A stretch of 5,312 nucleotides of DNA from positions 1-5,312 of the forward strand of contig CAOMHR010000115.1 in the NCBI GenBank assembly GCA_948482865.1, in the 5' to 3' direction. The DNA comes from Christensenellaceae bacterium (GTDB lineage Bacteria; Bacillota; Clostridia; Christensenellales; Borkfalkiaceae). Under the pieces are notes generated by a model. It ran no database searches and had not been told where the DNA came from. It saw nothing but the letters and a program-made list of their open reading frames with translations. Positions within the stretch are counted from its first letter, which is position 1, and every line of letters starts with the position of its first letter. Shown here one piece after another: positions 1 to 5,312 of the stretch. Position numbers and translations under genes: made by a program.

Positions 1-245
1 GTAGTAAACAAACCGTCGCTTTCATTGAATTTCTTTTCGTACAGTTTATAAACCTGTTCCCACGCTTCGCCGCCAACGGCGCGCTCGACCAAACTTTTTG
101 CTCCGTTACCGACAAGTTTTGTACATTGTTCAACACTTATTTTATTAAAACAGAAACTTTCCAGACACTCGTTCAAGACATGGCAAATATCGCCGATAGT
201 ATTTAACAGTGTGCCGTCCAGATCAAAAATAATTCCTTTAACCAT
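1..245 (-). CDS. HAD-family phosphatase, phosphoglycolate phosphatase-like (partial, 3' end outside window)
   Basis: The first 81 codons are visible; the gene continues past the left edge. Residues 4-16 read GIIFDLDGTLLNT, the HAD superfamily motif I, with Asp8 as the expected phospho-nucleophile and Asp10 as the general acid/base. The helical stretch that follows, with a VGNGAKSLVERAV segment at residues 45-57, fits the start of the alpha-helical cap of the Gph/PGP (phosphoglycolate phosphatase) group. Family members are cytoplasmic Mg-dependent phosphomonoesterases; the physiological substrate cannot be told from this fragment. The ATG lies one base after the argS stop codon (TGA-T-ATG) and has no clear Shine-Dalgarno of its own, so it is probably translated by coupling from the argS transcript. 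Motifs II-IV, carrying the Lys and the distal Asp residues, lie outside the window. I am confident of the superfamily and only moderately confident of the subgroup. Confidence 0.88.
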   Translation of the reverse strand, partial: MVKGIIFDLDGTLLNTIGDICHVLNECLESFCFNKISVEQCTKLVGNGAKSLVERAVGGEAWEQVYKLYEKKFNESDGLFT

Positions 246-246
246 A

Positions 247-1926
247 TCACATTTTATCGGGAACGCCTATACCGAGTATGGACAGCGCACTTTTAAGGGT
301 GTACAGGGTTGCTTCAGTCAATGCAAGTCTGAAATCTTTAGCTTCTCCTTCTGCCGTAAGAATTTTACAATCGAAATAAAATTTGTTAAACTTTTGCGCT
401 AAATCGACGGCATAACGCGCGATATAACAAGGCTCGTATTTCTCTGCCGCTTCTTTCAACACGTCCGCAAACGAAGCCAGTTCTTTGACAACTTCAAACT
501 CCTGAACATTCGGCTGATAATTATCAGGAATATTTGCCCTTCCGCCGTTCTTTAACAATACGGAATTTGCTCTTGCACAAGTGTATTGTACGTATACGCT
601 TGTTTCTCCTTCAAAAGACAGCACCCTGTCGTAAGAAAAAACGATATCCTTAATTTTATTGTTATAAAGAGCGCCGAATATAACCGCGCCTATACCTACT
701 TTTTCGGCAATTTCTTTTTTGTTTTCAAGGTCAGGATTTTTCTCCGAAACTACGGTAAACGCCTTTTCAACGCACTTATTTATAACGTCTTCAAGCCAGA
801 CAACCTTGCCCTTTCTTGTAGACATTGCGCCGTCTTCAAGAGACACCATTCCGTAAGCCACGTGCACCAAATCGTTTGCCCAAGGCTTGCCCATAAGTTC
901 CAAAACTTTAAAAAATTGCTTAAAATGCAAGTTTTGCTGATATGCGACCACATAAAGACACTTATAAAAATCATAAGTGTTTTTGCGGTAAATAGCCGCC
1001 GCCAAATCACGCGTTGCATACAGCGACGCCCCGTCGGAACGAAGTATAAGGCAGGGCGGCATACCGTATGGTTCAAGGTCCACTATCTGCGCGCCGTTGC
1101 TCACTTTCAACAACTTTTTTTCTTTCAGCTCGTCCACCACGGGCTGCATTTTATCGGTATAAAAACGTTCGCCTGAATAACTGTCAAAAGTTACGCCCAA
1201 TTTGTCGTAAATAGTACGGACATATTTTAACGTAAGCGATTTAAACCACTCAAAAATTTCGTTTGCTTCATCATCGCCGCTTTCAATGAGCCTGAAATAT
1301 TCCCGCGCTTCGCTTTCCATTTGTTCGTCGGCTTCATTATTGAAACGCACGTATAAATCATTAATAGCGTGAATACCACCCTTTTCGACTTCTTCTTTAT
1401 TACCCCAATGTTTATAAGCGCAAATAAGTTTACCGAACTGGGTTCCGTAATCGCCCAAATGGTTTATGCCTACAACTTTATAACCGAGATATTTGTAAAG
1501 TTTATAAAGAGCGCCGCCGATAACAGTAGTCGACAAATGACCTATGTGAAAGGGCTTCGCAATATTTACCGACGAATAATCAATACAAACGGTCTTTCCG
1601 CTGCCTACTTCAGATTTGCCGTAATTTTCACCTTTTCCTAAAATTTCGCTTAAAATGCTTTTTGCAAGTTCTGCTTTATTAACGCCGAAATTGAGATACC
1701 CGTTAACAGCCGCAACTTCGCTTATTATATCGTCTGTAACATACTTAGCTTTAAGTTCTTCCGCAATAATTGCAGGGCTTTTTCTCAAAATTTTTGAAAA
1801 CTTAAAACAAGGCAACGCAAAATCGCCCATTTCGGAATTAGGCGGCGTAACTATTAATGAATAAATCTCGTCGCTACCCACTCCGTCAATATTAATTCTT
1901 TCGGCAATATATTTTTTATAGTCCAT
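247..1926 (-). CDS. argS: Arginyl-tRNA synthetase (class I)
   Basis: The 559-residue protein charges tRNA-Arg with arginine using ATP in the cytoplasm, and its length is normal for bacterial ArgS (about 550-580). Residues 1-85 form the ArgS-specific N-terminal additional domain, ending in the typical VNGYLNF. The Rossmann catalytic core follows, with the HIGH signature at 127-130 inside a NIAKPFHIGHLST block, the GINHLGDYGTQFGKL segment at 153-167, and a KMSKS-equivalent MSTRKG at 368-373. From about residue 440 comes the helical DALR anticodon-binding domain (YVQYTCARANSVL). The C-terminus, LGIGVPDKM, matches the usual LGI-x-x-P-x-x-M ending. The start is supported by GAGG at 1935-1938, 8 bases upstream. 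The predicted leader is only about 18 nt, so no T-box leader is present, unlike many Bacillota synthetase genes. A HAD phosphatase gene follows after one base. I see no truncation or frameshift. Confidence 0.98.
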   Translation of the reverse strand: MDYKKYIAERINIDGVGSDEIYSLIVTPPNSEMGDFALPCFKFSKILRKSPAIIAEELKAKYVTDDIISEVAAVNGYLNFGVNKAELAKSILSEILGKGENYGKSEVGSGKTVCIDYSSVNIAKPFHIGHLSTTVIGGALYKLYKYLGYKVVGINHLGDYGTQFGKLICAYKHWGNKEEVEKGGIHAINDLYVRFNNEADEQMESEAREYFRLIESGDDEANEIFEWFKSLTLKYVRTIYDKLGVTFDSYSGERFYTDKMQPVVDELKEKKLLKVSNGAQIVDLEPYGMPPCLILRSDGASLYATRDLAAAIYRKNTYDFYKCLYVVAYQQNLHFKQFFKVLELMGKPWANDLVHVAYGMVSLEDGAMSTRKGKVVWLEDVINKCVEKAFTVVSEKNPDLENKKEIAEKVGIGAVIFGALYNNKIKDIVFSYDRVLSFEGETSVYVQYTCARANSVLLKNGGRANIPDNYQPNVQEFEVVKELASFADVLKEAAEKYEPCYIARYAVDLAQKFNKFYFDCKILTAEGEAKDFRLALTEATLYTLKSALSILGIGVPDKM

Positions 1927-1950
1927 TTTATTTTCCTCAAATACTAAATA

Positions 1951-1979
1951 ATTTTATCACATATACAAAATTTTAGCAA
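1951..1979 (-). promoter_or_regulatory. Predicted sigma-A-type promoter for argS and the HAD phosphatase gene
   Basis: Reading the minus strand, a -35-like TTGCTA (1979-1974) is followed by a 17-bp spacer and the -10 TAAAAT (1956-1951). The -10 is preceded by TG one base upstream, giving an extended -10 (TGATAAAAT). Transcription would start near 1944, leaving an 18-nt leader that still contains the GAGG ribosome binding site. The -35 matches consensus at only 4 of 6 positions. The call rests on spacing and position, not on experiment. Confidence 0.6.
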
Positions 1980-1998
1980 CTTTACCGCCTATTTTGTT

Positions 1999-2027
1999 TT
2001 GATTATTTTTGGCGTTTATATTATAAT
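1999..2027 (+). promoter_or_regulatory. Predicted sigma-A-type promoter for ychF
   Basis: A -35 element TTGATT (1999-2004), a 17-bp spacer and a consensus -10 TATAAT (2022-2027) lie 31 bp before the ychF start codon. Transcription would begin near 2034 and give a leader of about 25 nt. The promoter is divergent from that of argS, and the two share a 132-bp gap with no overlap of their core elements. Confidence 0.75.
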
Positions 2028-2058
2028 TTAAGTAAAGAATTTTTGAAGGAAGACATTT

Positions 2059-3159
2059 ATGAAGTTAGGCGTTGTTGGACTTCCCAATGTAGGCAAATCC
2101 ACACTTTTCAATGCTATTACCCACGCCGGCGCGGAAGCGGCGAATTATCCTTTCTGCACGATAGAACCCAATGTCGGAGTCGTAACCGTTCCCGACGAAC
2201 GTCTGGACAAACTGGCGGCATTATACGACAGCAAAAAAGTTACTCCCGCTATCGTTGAATTTGTCGATATCGCGGGTCTTGTAAAAGGCGCGTCCAAAGG
2301 CGAAGGTTTAGGCAATAAATTTCTTTCACACGTAAGAGAATGTGACGCGATAGTACATGTCGTACGCTGTTTTGAAAACGAAAACATTACCCACGTAAGC
2401 GGTAAAATCGATCCTGTTTCGGATATTCAGACTATTACTCTTGAACTTATACTTTCCGATATCGAAGCAGTAACGAAACGCATTGACAGAATACGTTCGG
2501 CAGCGCGCGGCGGAGCCAACAAAGAAGCCGCGGCGGAATTTACCGTGTTGGAAAAACTTGAAAAATTTTTAAGCGAAGAAAAGCCTGCGCGCCTGTTTGA
2601 ATGCAGTAAAGAAGAACAACCGATAGTCGATAATCTTTTTCTTTTAACGGCTAAGCCCGTTATTTATGCGGCTAATATTTCCGAATTTGATATGGGCAAA
2701 GCGGACGATGAAATTCCGCTTGTATGTACGGTTAAAGAATACGCAAAAAAAGAAGGCAGCGAAGTTTTGGTTATCTGTGCAAAAACAGAAGAAGAAATTT
2801 CACAGATGGCGCCGGAAGACGCAACTATGTTTTTACAGGAATTGGGGCTTGAAGAAAGCGGATTAAACAGACTTATTAAAAAGAGTTATGATTTGCTGGG
2901 TCTTATTTCTTACCTTACAGCAGGCGAAAAGGAAACGCGCGCCTGGACTATTGTAAAAGGCACTAAAGCGCCGCAAGCGGCAGGAAAAATCCACAGTGAT
3001 TTTGAAAAAGGTTTTATCCGTGCGGAAATATGCGACTGGCAAACCCTATTGGAATGCAACGGCTTAGTCGGCGCACGAGAGAAAGGCAAAGTCCGCTCTG
3101 AAGGGAAAGATTACGTAATTAAAGACGGCGACGTGGTACTCTTCCGTTTTAACGTCTAA
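2059..3159 (+). CDS. ychF: Ribosome-associated Obg-family ATPase YchF (OLA1 homologue)
   Basis: The 366-residue protein is close to the length of E. coli YchF (363). The P-loop is GLPNVGKST at residues 7-15, and the switch II / G3 region is DIAGLVKGASKGEGLGNKF at 70-88. In place of the GTPase NKxD specificity motif there is NISE at 206-209; in this family NxxE goes with a preference for ATP over GTP. His112, in NITHVSGK, corresponds to the flexible-loop histidine implicated in hydrolysis by E. coli YchF. A helical insertion (about 126-196) is followed by the C-terminal TGS domain (about 281-366), ending DYVIKDGDVVLFRFNV. Homologues bind ribosomes and act in translation and stress responses. 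The ATG is preceded by GAAGGA (2045-2050) at an 8-base spacing. The gene has its own promoter and a hairpin terminator 10 bases downstream, so it is probably monocistronic. It converges on gap. Confidence 0.98.
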   Translation: MKLGVVGLPNVGKSTLFNAITHAGAEAANYPFCTIEPNVGVVTVPDERLDKLAALYDSKKVTPAIVEFVDIAGLVKGASKGEGLGNKFLSHVRECDAIVHVVRCFENENITHVSGKIDPVSDIQTITLELILSDIEAVTKRIDRIRSAARGGANKEAAAEFTVLEKLEKFLSEEKPARLFECSKEEQPIVDNLFLLTAKPVIYAANISEFDMGKADDEIPLVCTVKEYAKKEGSEVLVICAKTEEEISQMAPEDATMFLQELGLEESGLNRLIKKSYDLLGLISYLTAGEKETRAWTIVKGTKAPQAAGKIHSDFEKGFIRAEICDWQTLLECNGLVGAREKGKVRSEGKDYVIKDGDVVLFRFNV

Positions 3160-3169
3160 TTCTAATAAA

Positions 3170-3209
3170 TAAAGCGCGTGTGGCTATACCGCACGCGCTT
3201 TAAATTTTT
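3170..3209 (+). terminator. Rho-independent terminator of ychF
   Basis: An 11-bp perfect stem (3170-3180 with 3192-3202) is capped by a T-G wobble and two G-C pairs closing a CTATA loop (3184-3188). The stem core, GCGCGTG/CACGCGC, is very GC-rich. It begins 10 bases after the ychF stop. The downstream T-rich tract is split (TTTAAATTTTT, to 3209), which is less than ideal. On the minus strand the same stem is followed by a TTTATTTATT tail, so it could also act as a back-up terminator for gap. Confidence 0.85.
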
Positions 3210-3212
3210 GAC

Positions 3213-3242
3213 AAAAAGCTCCGTAACCAACGTACGGAGCTT
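3213..3242 (-). terminator. Rho-independent terminator of gap
   Basis: On the minus strand, 14 bases after the gap stop codon, a 10-bp perfect stem (3242-3233 with 3225-3216; AAGCTCCGTA/TACGGAGCTT) closes a 7-base loop. The stem runs straight into a TTTTT tract (3217-3213). This is a clean intrinsic terminator in the gap direction and the main reason to regard gap as the last or only gene of its transcript. Confidence 0.9.
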
Positions 3243-3256
3243 AATTTCAATTTAAA

Positions 3257-4273
3257 TTACTTCAATTCAGCAAAATACTTGATAGTTCTTACCATCTGTG
3301 AAGTATAAGAATTTTCATTGTCATACCAGCTTACAACCTTTACAAGGGTGCTGCCGTCGCCAAGGGGCATACATTTAGTTTGGGTTGCATCAAACAATGA
3401 ACCGTAAGTCATACCTATTACGTCGGAAGAAACAATTTCTTCTTCGGTATAACCGTAAGACGACGAAGACGCAGCTTTCATCGCATCGTTGACTGCGGTT
3501 GCATCAACTTCGCCCTGGCATACAGCGATAAGCTGGGTAAGCGAACCGGTAGGCACGGGAACACGCTGAGCGCAACCGTCAAGAACGCCGTTAAGTTCGG
3601 GAATTACAAGCCCGATTGCCTTTGCCGCACCGGTTGAATTGGGAACAATATTTACAGCAGCCGCTCTTGCTCTTCTTAAATCGCCCTTTCTGTGGGGACC
3701 GTCAAGAACCATCTGGTCGCCGGTATATGCGTGAATGGTCGTCATATAACCTTTCGTGATTTTGCAAAGTTTATTCAATGCGTCCGCCATGGGAGCAAGG
3801 CAGTTTGTCGTGCAGCTTGCAGCGGAGATAACCGTATCGCTTGCCTTCAACGTTTTTTCGTTAACGCTGAATACAACGGTAGGCAGATCGTTGCCTGCGG
3901 GGGCGGAAATTACGCATTTCTTAGCGCCTGCTTTGATATGAGCAGAAGCCTTGTCTTTGGAGCAGTAGAAACCGGTACATTCAAGTACAACGTCAACGTC
4001 GTGCTGTTTCCAAGGAAGATTTGCAGCATCCTTTTCCGCGTAAATTTTGATTGTCTTGCCGTTAACGGTTATACTGTCTTCACCGGCTACGACCGAGTCG
4101 CAATACTTATATCTGCCCTGAGCAGAATCATACTTCAACAGGTGGGCAAGCATTTTGGGGCTTGTCAGGTCGTTGATTGCTACGATTTCATAGCCTTCGG
4201 CGTCAAACATCTGTCTGAACGCAAGACGTCCGATACGTCCGAAACCGTTGATTGCAACTTTTACATTTGCCAT
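3257..4273 (-). CDS. gap: Glyceraldehyde-3-phosphate dehydrogenase, NAD-type, phosphorylating
   Basis: The 338-residue enzyme converts glyceraldehyde-3-phosphate, NAD and phosphate to 1,3-bisphosphoglycerate in cytoplasmic glycolysis. The N-terminal Rossmann fold opens with VAINGFGRIGR (6-16), and Asp35 in the AINDL segment fits NAD preference. The catalytic domain carries the signature SCTTNC (153-158) with nucleophile Cys154, the activating His181 in TIHAYTGDQ, the DGPHRKGDLRRAR S-loop (191-203), and the C-terminal WYDNENSYTSQMVRTI (316-331). The start is set at 4273. The frame stays open to an ATG at 4354, which would add 27 residues, but the family begins at about MANVKVAINGFG, a GGAGG lies 10 bases before 4273, and the upstream ATG lies inside the predicted promoter. 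The gene converges on ychF, diverges from fba, and has its own promoter and terminator. No pgk or tpi adjoins it here. Confidence 0.98.
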   Translation of the reverse strand: MANVKVAINGFGRIGRLAFRQMFDAEGYEIVAINDLTSPKMLAHLLKYDSAQGRYKYCDSVVAGEDSITVNGKTIKIYAEKDAANLPWKQHDVDVVLECTGFYCSKDKASAHIKAGAKKCVISAPAGNDLPTVVFSVNEKTLKASDTVISAASCTTNCLAPMADALNKLCKITKGYMTTIHAYTGDQMVLDGPHRKGDLRRARAAAVNIVPNSTGAAKAIGLVIPELNGVLDGCAQRVPVPTGSLTQLIAVCQGEVDATAVNDAMKAASSSSYGYTEEEIVSSDVIGMTYGSLFDATQTKCMPLGDGSTLVKVVSWYDNENSYTSQMVRTIKYFAELK

Positions 4274-4283
4274 AAATAATATT

Positions 4284-4288
4284 CCTCC
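4284..4288 (-). promoter_or_regulatory. Ribosome binding site that fixes the gap start
   Basis: On the minus strand GGAGG sits 10 bases before the ATG at 4273. It supports this start over the in-frame ATG at 4354. The site lies in the loop of a weak potential hairpin (TATTC 4280-4284 with GAATA 4293-4289), probably too AT-rich to matter. Confidence 0.9.
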
Positions 4289-4290
4289 GA

Positions 4291-4315
4291 ATAATTTGTT
4301 ATAATTTGATATTTG
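4291..4315. repeat. Ten-base-spaced ATAATTTG direct repeats in the gap leader
   Basis: ATAATTTG occurs at 4291-4298 and again at 4301-4308, exactly 10 bp apart. A degenerate third copy (ATATTTG) follows to 4315. The repeats lie between the predicted gap transcription start and its ribosome binding site, so they are transcribed in the gap mRNA leader as CAAATTAT units. They could be a helically phased protein site, or chance in very AT-rich DNA. Confidence 0.45.
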
Positions 4316-4338
4316 AATTCTTCTCTCAAACATTAATA

Positions 4339-4367
4339 AGTATACCAAAAACAACGGAAATAGTCAA
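4339..4367 (-). promoter_or_regulatory. Predicted strong sigma-A-type promoter for gap
   Basis: On the minus strand TTGACT (4367-4362) and TATACT (4344-4339) are separated by exactly 17 bp, each one mismatch from consensus. AT-rich DNA lies just upstream of the -35. Transcription would start near 4332, giving a leader of about 58 nt. The strength fits a highly expressed glycolytic gene. Confidence 0.85.
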
Positions 4368-4461
4368 TTATTTTTAATTTAATGATTTACGGAGTATTTT
4401 AGTTAACTTTTTGCATTAAACGATAAAAAAAAACATTTATAAAATATAATAGGTAATTGAC

Positions 4462-4490
4462 TTGAATTTTGTCACACAATCAATTATACT
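4462..4490 (+). promoter_or_regulatory. Predicted sigma-A-type promoter for fba
   Basis: A -35 TTGAAT (4462-4467), a 17-bp spacer and a -10 TATACT (4485-4490) predict a start near 4497 and a leader of about 52 nt. The -35 overlaps a better hexamer, TTGACT (4457-4462), but that one would need a 22-bp spacer. Upstream DNA is extremely A/T-rich, including a run of nine A at 4425-4433, and could act as an UP element. The -10 lies inside the left arm of the inverted repeat at 4484-4527. Confidence 0.75.
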
Positions 4491-4527
4491 TAATTAAGGT
4501 AGCATTTACCATATTAATTAAGTATAA
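4484..4527. repeat. 14-bp perfect inverted repeat overlapping the fba -10, with nested stem-loop
   Basis: The left arm 4484-4497 (TTATACTTAATTAA) is the exact reverse complement of the right arm 4514-4527 (TTAATTAAGTATAA), with 16 bp between. Inside the spacer GGTA (4498-4501) pairs with TACC (4507-4510) around a GCATT loop, so a folded strand would have 18 pairs interrupted by a 3-base bulge (4511-4513). Each arm contains the 8-bp palindrome TTAATTAA, centred 24 bp apart. The left arm covers the -10 and the predicted start site. This is a candidate operator; the regulator is unknown. Confidence 0.75.
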
Positions 4528-4548
4528 AATTAAATTCCGGAGGAAATT

Positions 4549-5312
4549 ATGGCACTCGTTTCATTAAAGGAAATGTGCGAAAAAGCAAGCAAAGGCAAAT
4601 ATGCCGTAGGTCAGTTCAATATTAACAATCTTGAATGGACCAAATCGATTTTGCAGACCGCGCAGGAGCTTAAATCACCCGTTATTCTCGGCGTATCCGA
4701 AGGCGCGGGCAAATACATGACAGGTTTTAAAACCGTTGCGGATATGGTAAAGGCAATGATTGAAGAACTGAACATTACCGTACCCGTTGCTCTTCATTTA
4801 GACCATGGCACCTATGAAGGCTGCTATAAATGTATTGAAGCAGGCTTCTCTTCCATTATGTTTGACGGTTCGCACTTTGCAATTGATGAAAACATAGAAA
4901 AAACCAAAGAACTTGTTGCCGTGTGCGCAAAAAAAGGTTTGAGCCTTGACGCAGAAGTCGGTTCAATCGGCGGCGAAGAAGACGGCGTTGTAGGTTTGGG
5001 CGAATGCGCAGACCCCGACGAGTGCAAAAAAATTGCCGATTTGGGAATTACTATCCTTGCCGCAGGTATAGGTAACATTCATGGAAAATATCCCGCTAAC
5101 TGGACGGGGCTCAGATTTGACGTACTTGAAAAAATAAAGAAAAACGTCGGCGATATGCCCCTTGTTCTTCACGGCGGCACCGGTATACCTACCGATATGA
5201 TAAAAAAAGCAATCTCTCTCGGAGTTGCTAAAATTAACGTAAATACCGAATGCCAGCTCGCGTTCCAGGAAGCGACAAGAAAATATATCGAAGAAGGCAA
5301 AGACCTGCAAGG
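4549..5312 (+). CDS. fba: Class II fructose-1,6-bisphosphate aldolase (partial, 3' end outside window)
   Basis: The visible 254 residues are most of a metal-dependent aldolase of about 285-310 residues that splits fructose-1,6-bisphosphate into dihydroxyacetone phosphate and glyceraldehyde-3-phosphate, the substrate of the neighbouring GAPDH. The opening MALVSLKEM and YAVGQFNINNLEW (18-30) are typical of the Bacillus FbaA-like branch. Asp85 and His86 in HLDHG are the expected catalytic Asp and a zinc ligand. Glu136 (DAEVGSIGGEED), His178 (GNIHGKY) and His208 (LVLHGGTGIP) supply the other metal-site residues, and KINVNTE (228-234) is the phosphate/substrate-binding segment. A tagatose-bisphosphate aldolase of the same fold is a less likely alternative, since the glycolytic setting and sequence favour FBA. 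The start follows GGAGG (4539-4543) by 5 bases. The frame is intact to the window edge; only the C-terminal helices are missing. Confidence 0.96.
   Translation, partial: MALVSLKEMCEKASKGKYAVGQFNINNLEWTKSILQTAQELKSPVILGVSEGAGKYMTGFKTVADMVKAMIEELNITVPVALHLDHGTYEGCYKCIEAGFSSIMFDGSHFAIDENIEKTKELVAVCAKKGLSLDAEVGSIGGEEDGVVGLGECADPDECKKIADLGITILAAGIGNIHGKYPANWTGLRFDVLEKIKKNVGDMPLVLHGGTGIPTDMIKKAISLGVAKINVNTECQLAFQEATRKYIEEGKDLQ

Noticed and set aside
586..1176. A 196-codon open frame on the plus strand opposite argS.
   Set aside because: It lies wholly antisense to an intact argS and its composition (many aromatic and basic residues, no domain pattern) is typical of a shadow frame.
1927..2058. A T-box leader or other riboswitch controlling argS.
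   Set aside because: The whole divergent gap is 132 bp and must also hold both promoters. The predicted argS leader is about 18 nt, with no room for a specifier stem or antiterminator.
3692..4279. A 195-codon open frame on the plus strand opposite gap.
   Set aside because: It is antisense to a clearly real gap gene, its translation has no recognisable domain, and it has no ribosome binding site or promoter of its own. It is a codon-bias shadow.
4274..4354. A 27-residue N-terminal extension of GAPDH starting at the in-frame ATG at 4354.
   Set aside because: The upstream ATG lies between the predicted -35 and -10, upstream of the predicted transcript start. The GGAGG is positioned for 4273, and the family starts at the MANVKVAINGFG segment.
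4445..4450. A consensus TATAAT upstream of the fba promoter as a second -10.
   Set aside because: No acceptable -35 lies 16-18 bp upstream and there is no extended -10 TG. It is probably chance in very AT-rich DNA.
4469..4479. TTGT-CAC-ACAA in the fba -35/-10 spacer as a Rex redox-repressor site.
   Set aside because: Known Rex operators have longer half-sites (about TTGTGA or TTGTTAA) with a wider centre. This 4-bp palindrome is too short to support the call.
4824..5310. Minus-strand open frames opposite fba.
   Set aside because: They lie antisense to a well-supported aldolase, show no domain signature, and have no promoter or ribosome binding site that I can see.
1..5312. A novel defence system, mobile element, CRISPR array or RNA gene.
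   Set aside because: Every gene seen is a well-known housekeeping family, coding density is normal, and I found no terminal repeats, repeat-spacer array, transposase, phage signature or tRNA/rRNA-like sequence.

Overview
The window is a stretch of ordinary bacterial housekeeping chromosome. The coding regions are moderately AT-rich and the intergenic gaps strongly so. Promoters look like sigma-A type (TTGAxx - 17 bp - TATAAT-like), ribosome binding sites are strong GGAGG/GAGG, and the class II aldolase and YchF read like proteins of low-G+C Gram-positives. This suggests a member of the Bacillota, most likely a Clostridia-type anaerobe. That assignment is inferred from protein and promoter character, not from a marker search.

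Layout: positions 1-1926 are a minus-strand operon, argS (arginyl-tRNA synthetase) followed after a single base by a HAD-family phosphatase that runs off the left edge. A 132-bp divergent promoter region (1927-2058) separates argS from plus-strand ychF (2059-3159), a ribosome-associated Obg-family ATPase. ychF converges on minus-strand gap (3257-4273, glyceraldehyde-3-phosphate dehydrogenase). The 97-bp gap between them holds two hairpin terminators, one for each direction. A 275-bp divergent region (4274-4548) then separates gap from plus-strand fba (class II fructose-bisphosphate aldolase), which runs off the right edge.

Functionally there are two themes: translation (argS, ychF) and the middle of glycolysis. 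Aldolase makes glyceraldehyde-3-phosphate and GAPDH oxidises it; the two genes are transcribed back to back from separate promoters. The gap gene has its own promoter and terminator, so it appears to be monocistronic rather than part of a gap-pgk-tpi operon.

I found no mobile element, CRISPR array, RNA gene, phage gene or defence system, and no evidence of a novel multi-gene system. The most interesting unexplained structure is regulatory: a 14-bp perfect inverted repeat overlapping the fba -10 element, with a nested GGTA/TACC stem-loop at the predicted 5' end of the fba mRNA. Its half-site partly resembles the sequence downstream of the gap -10.
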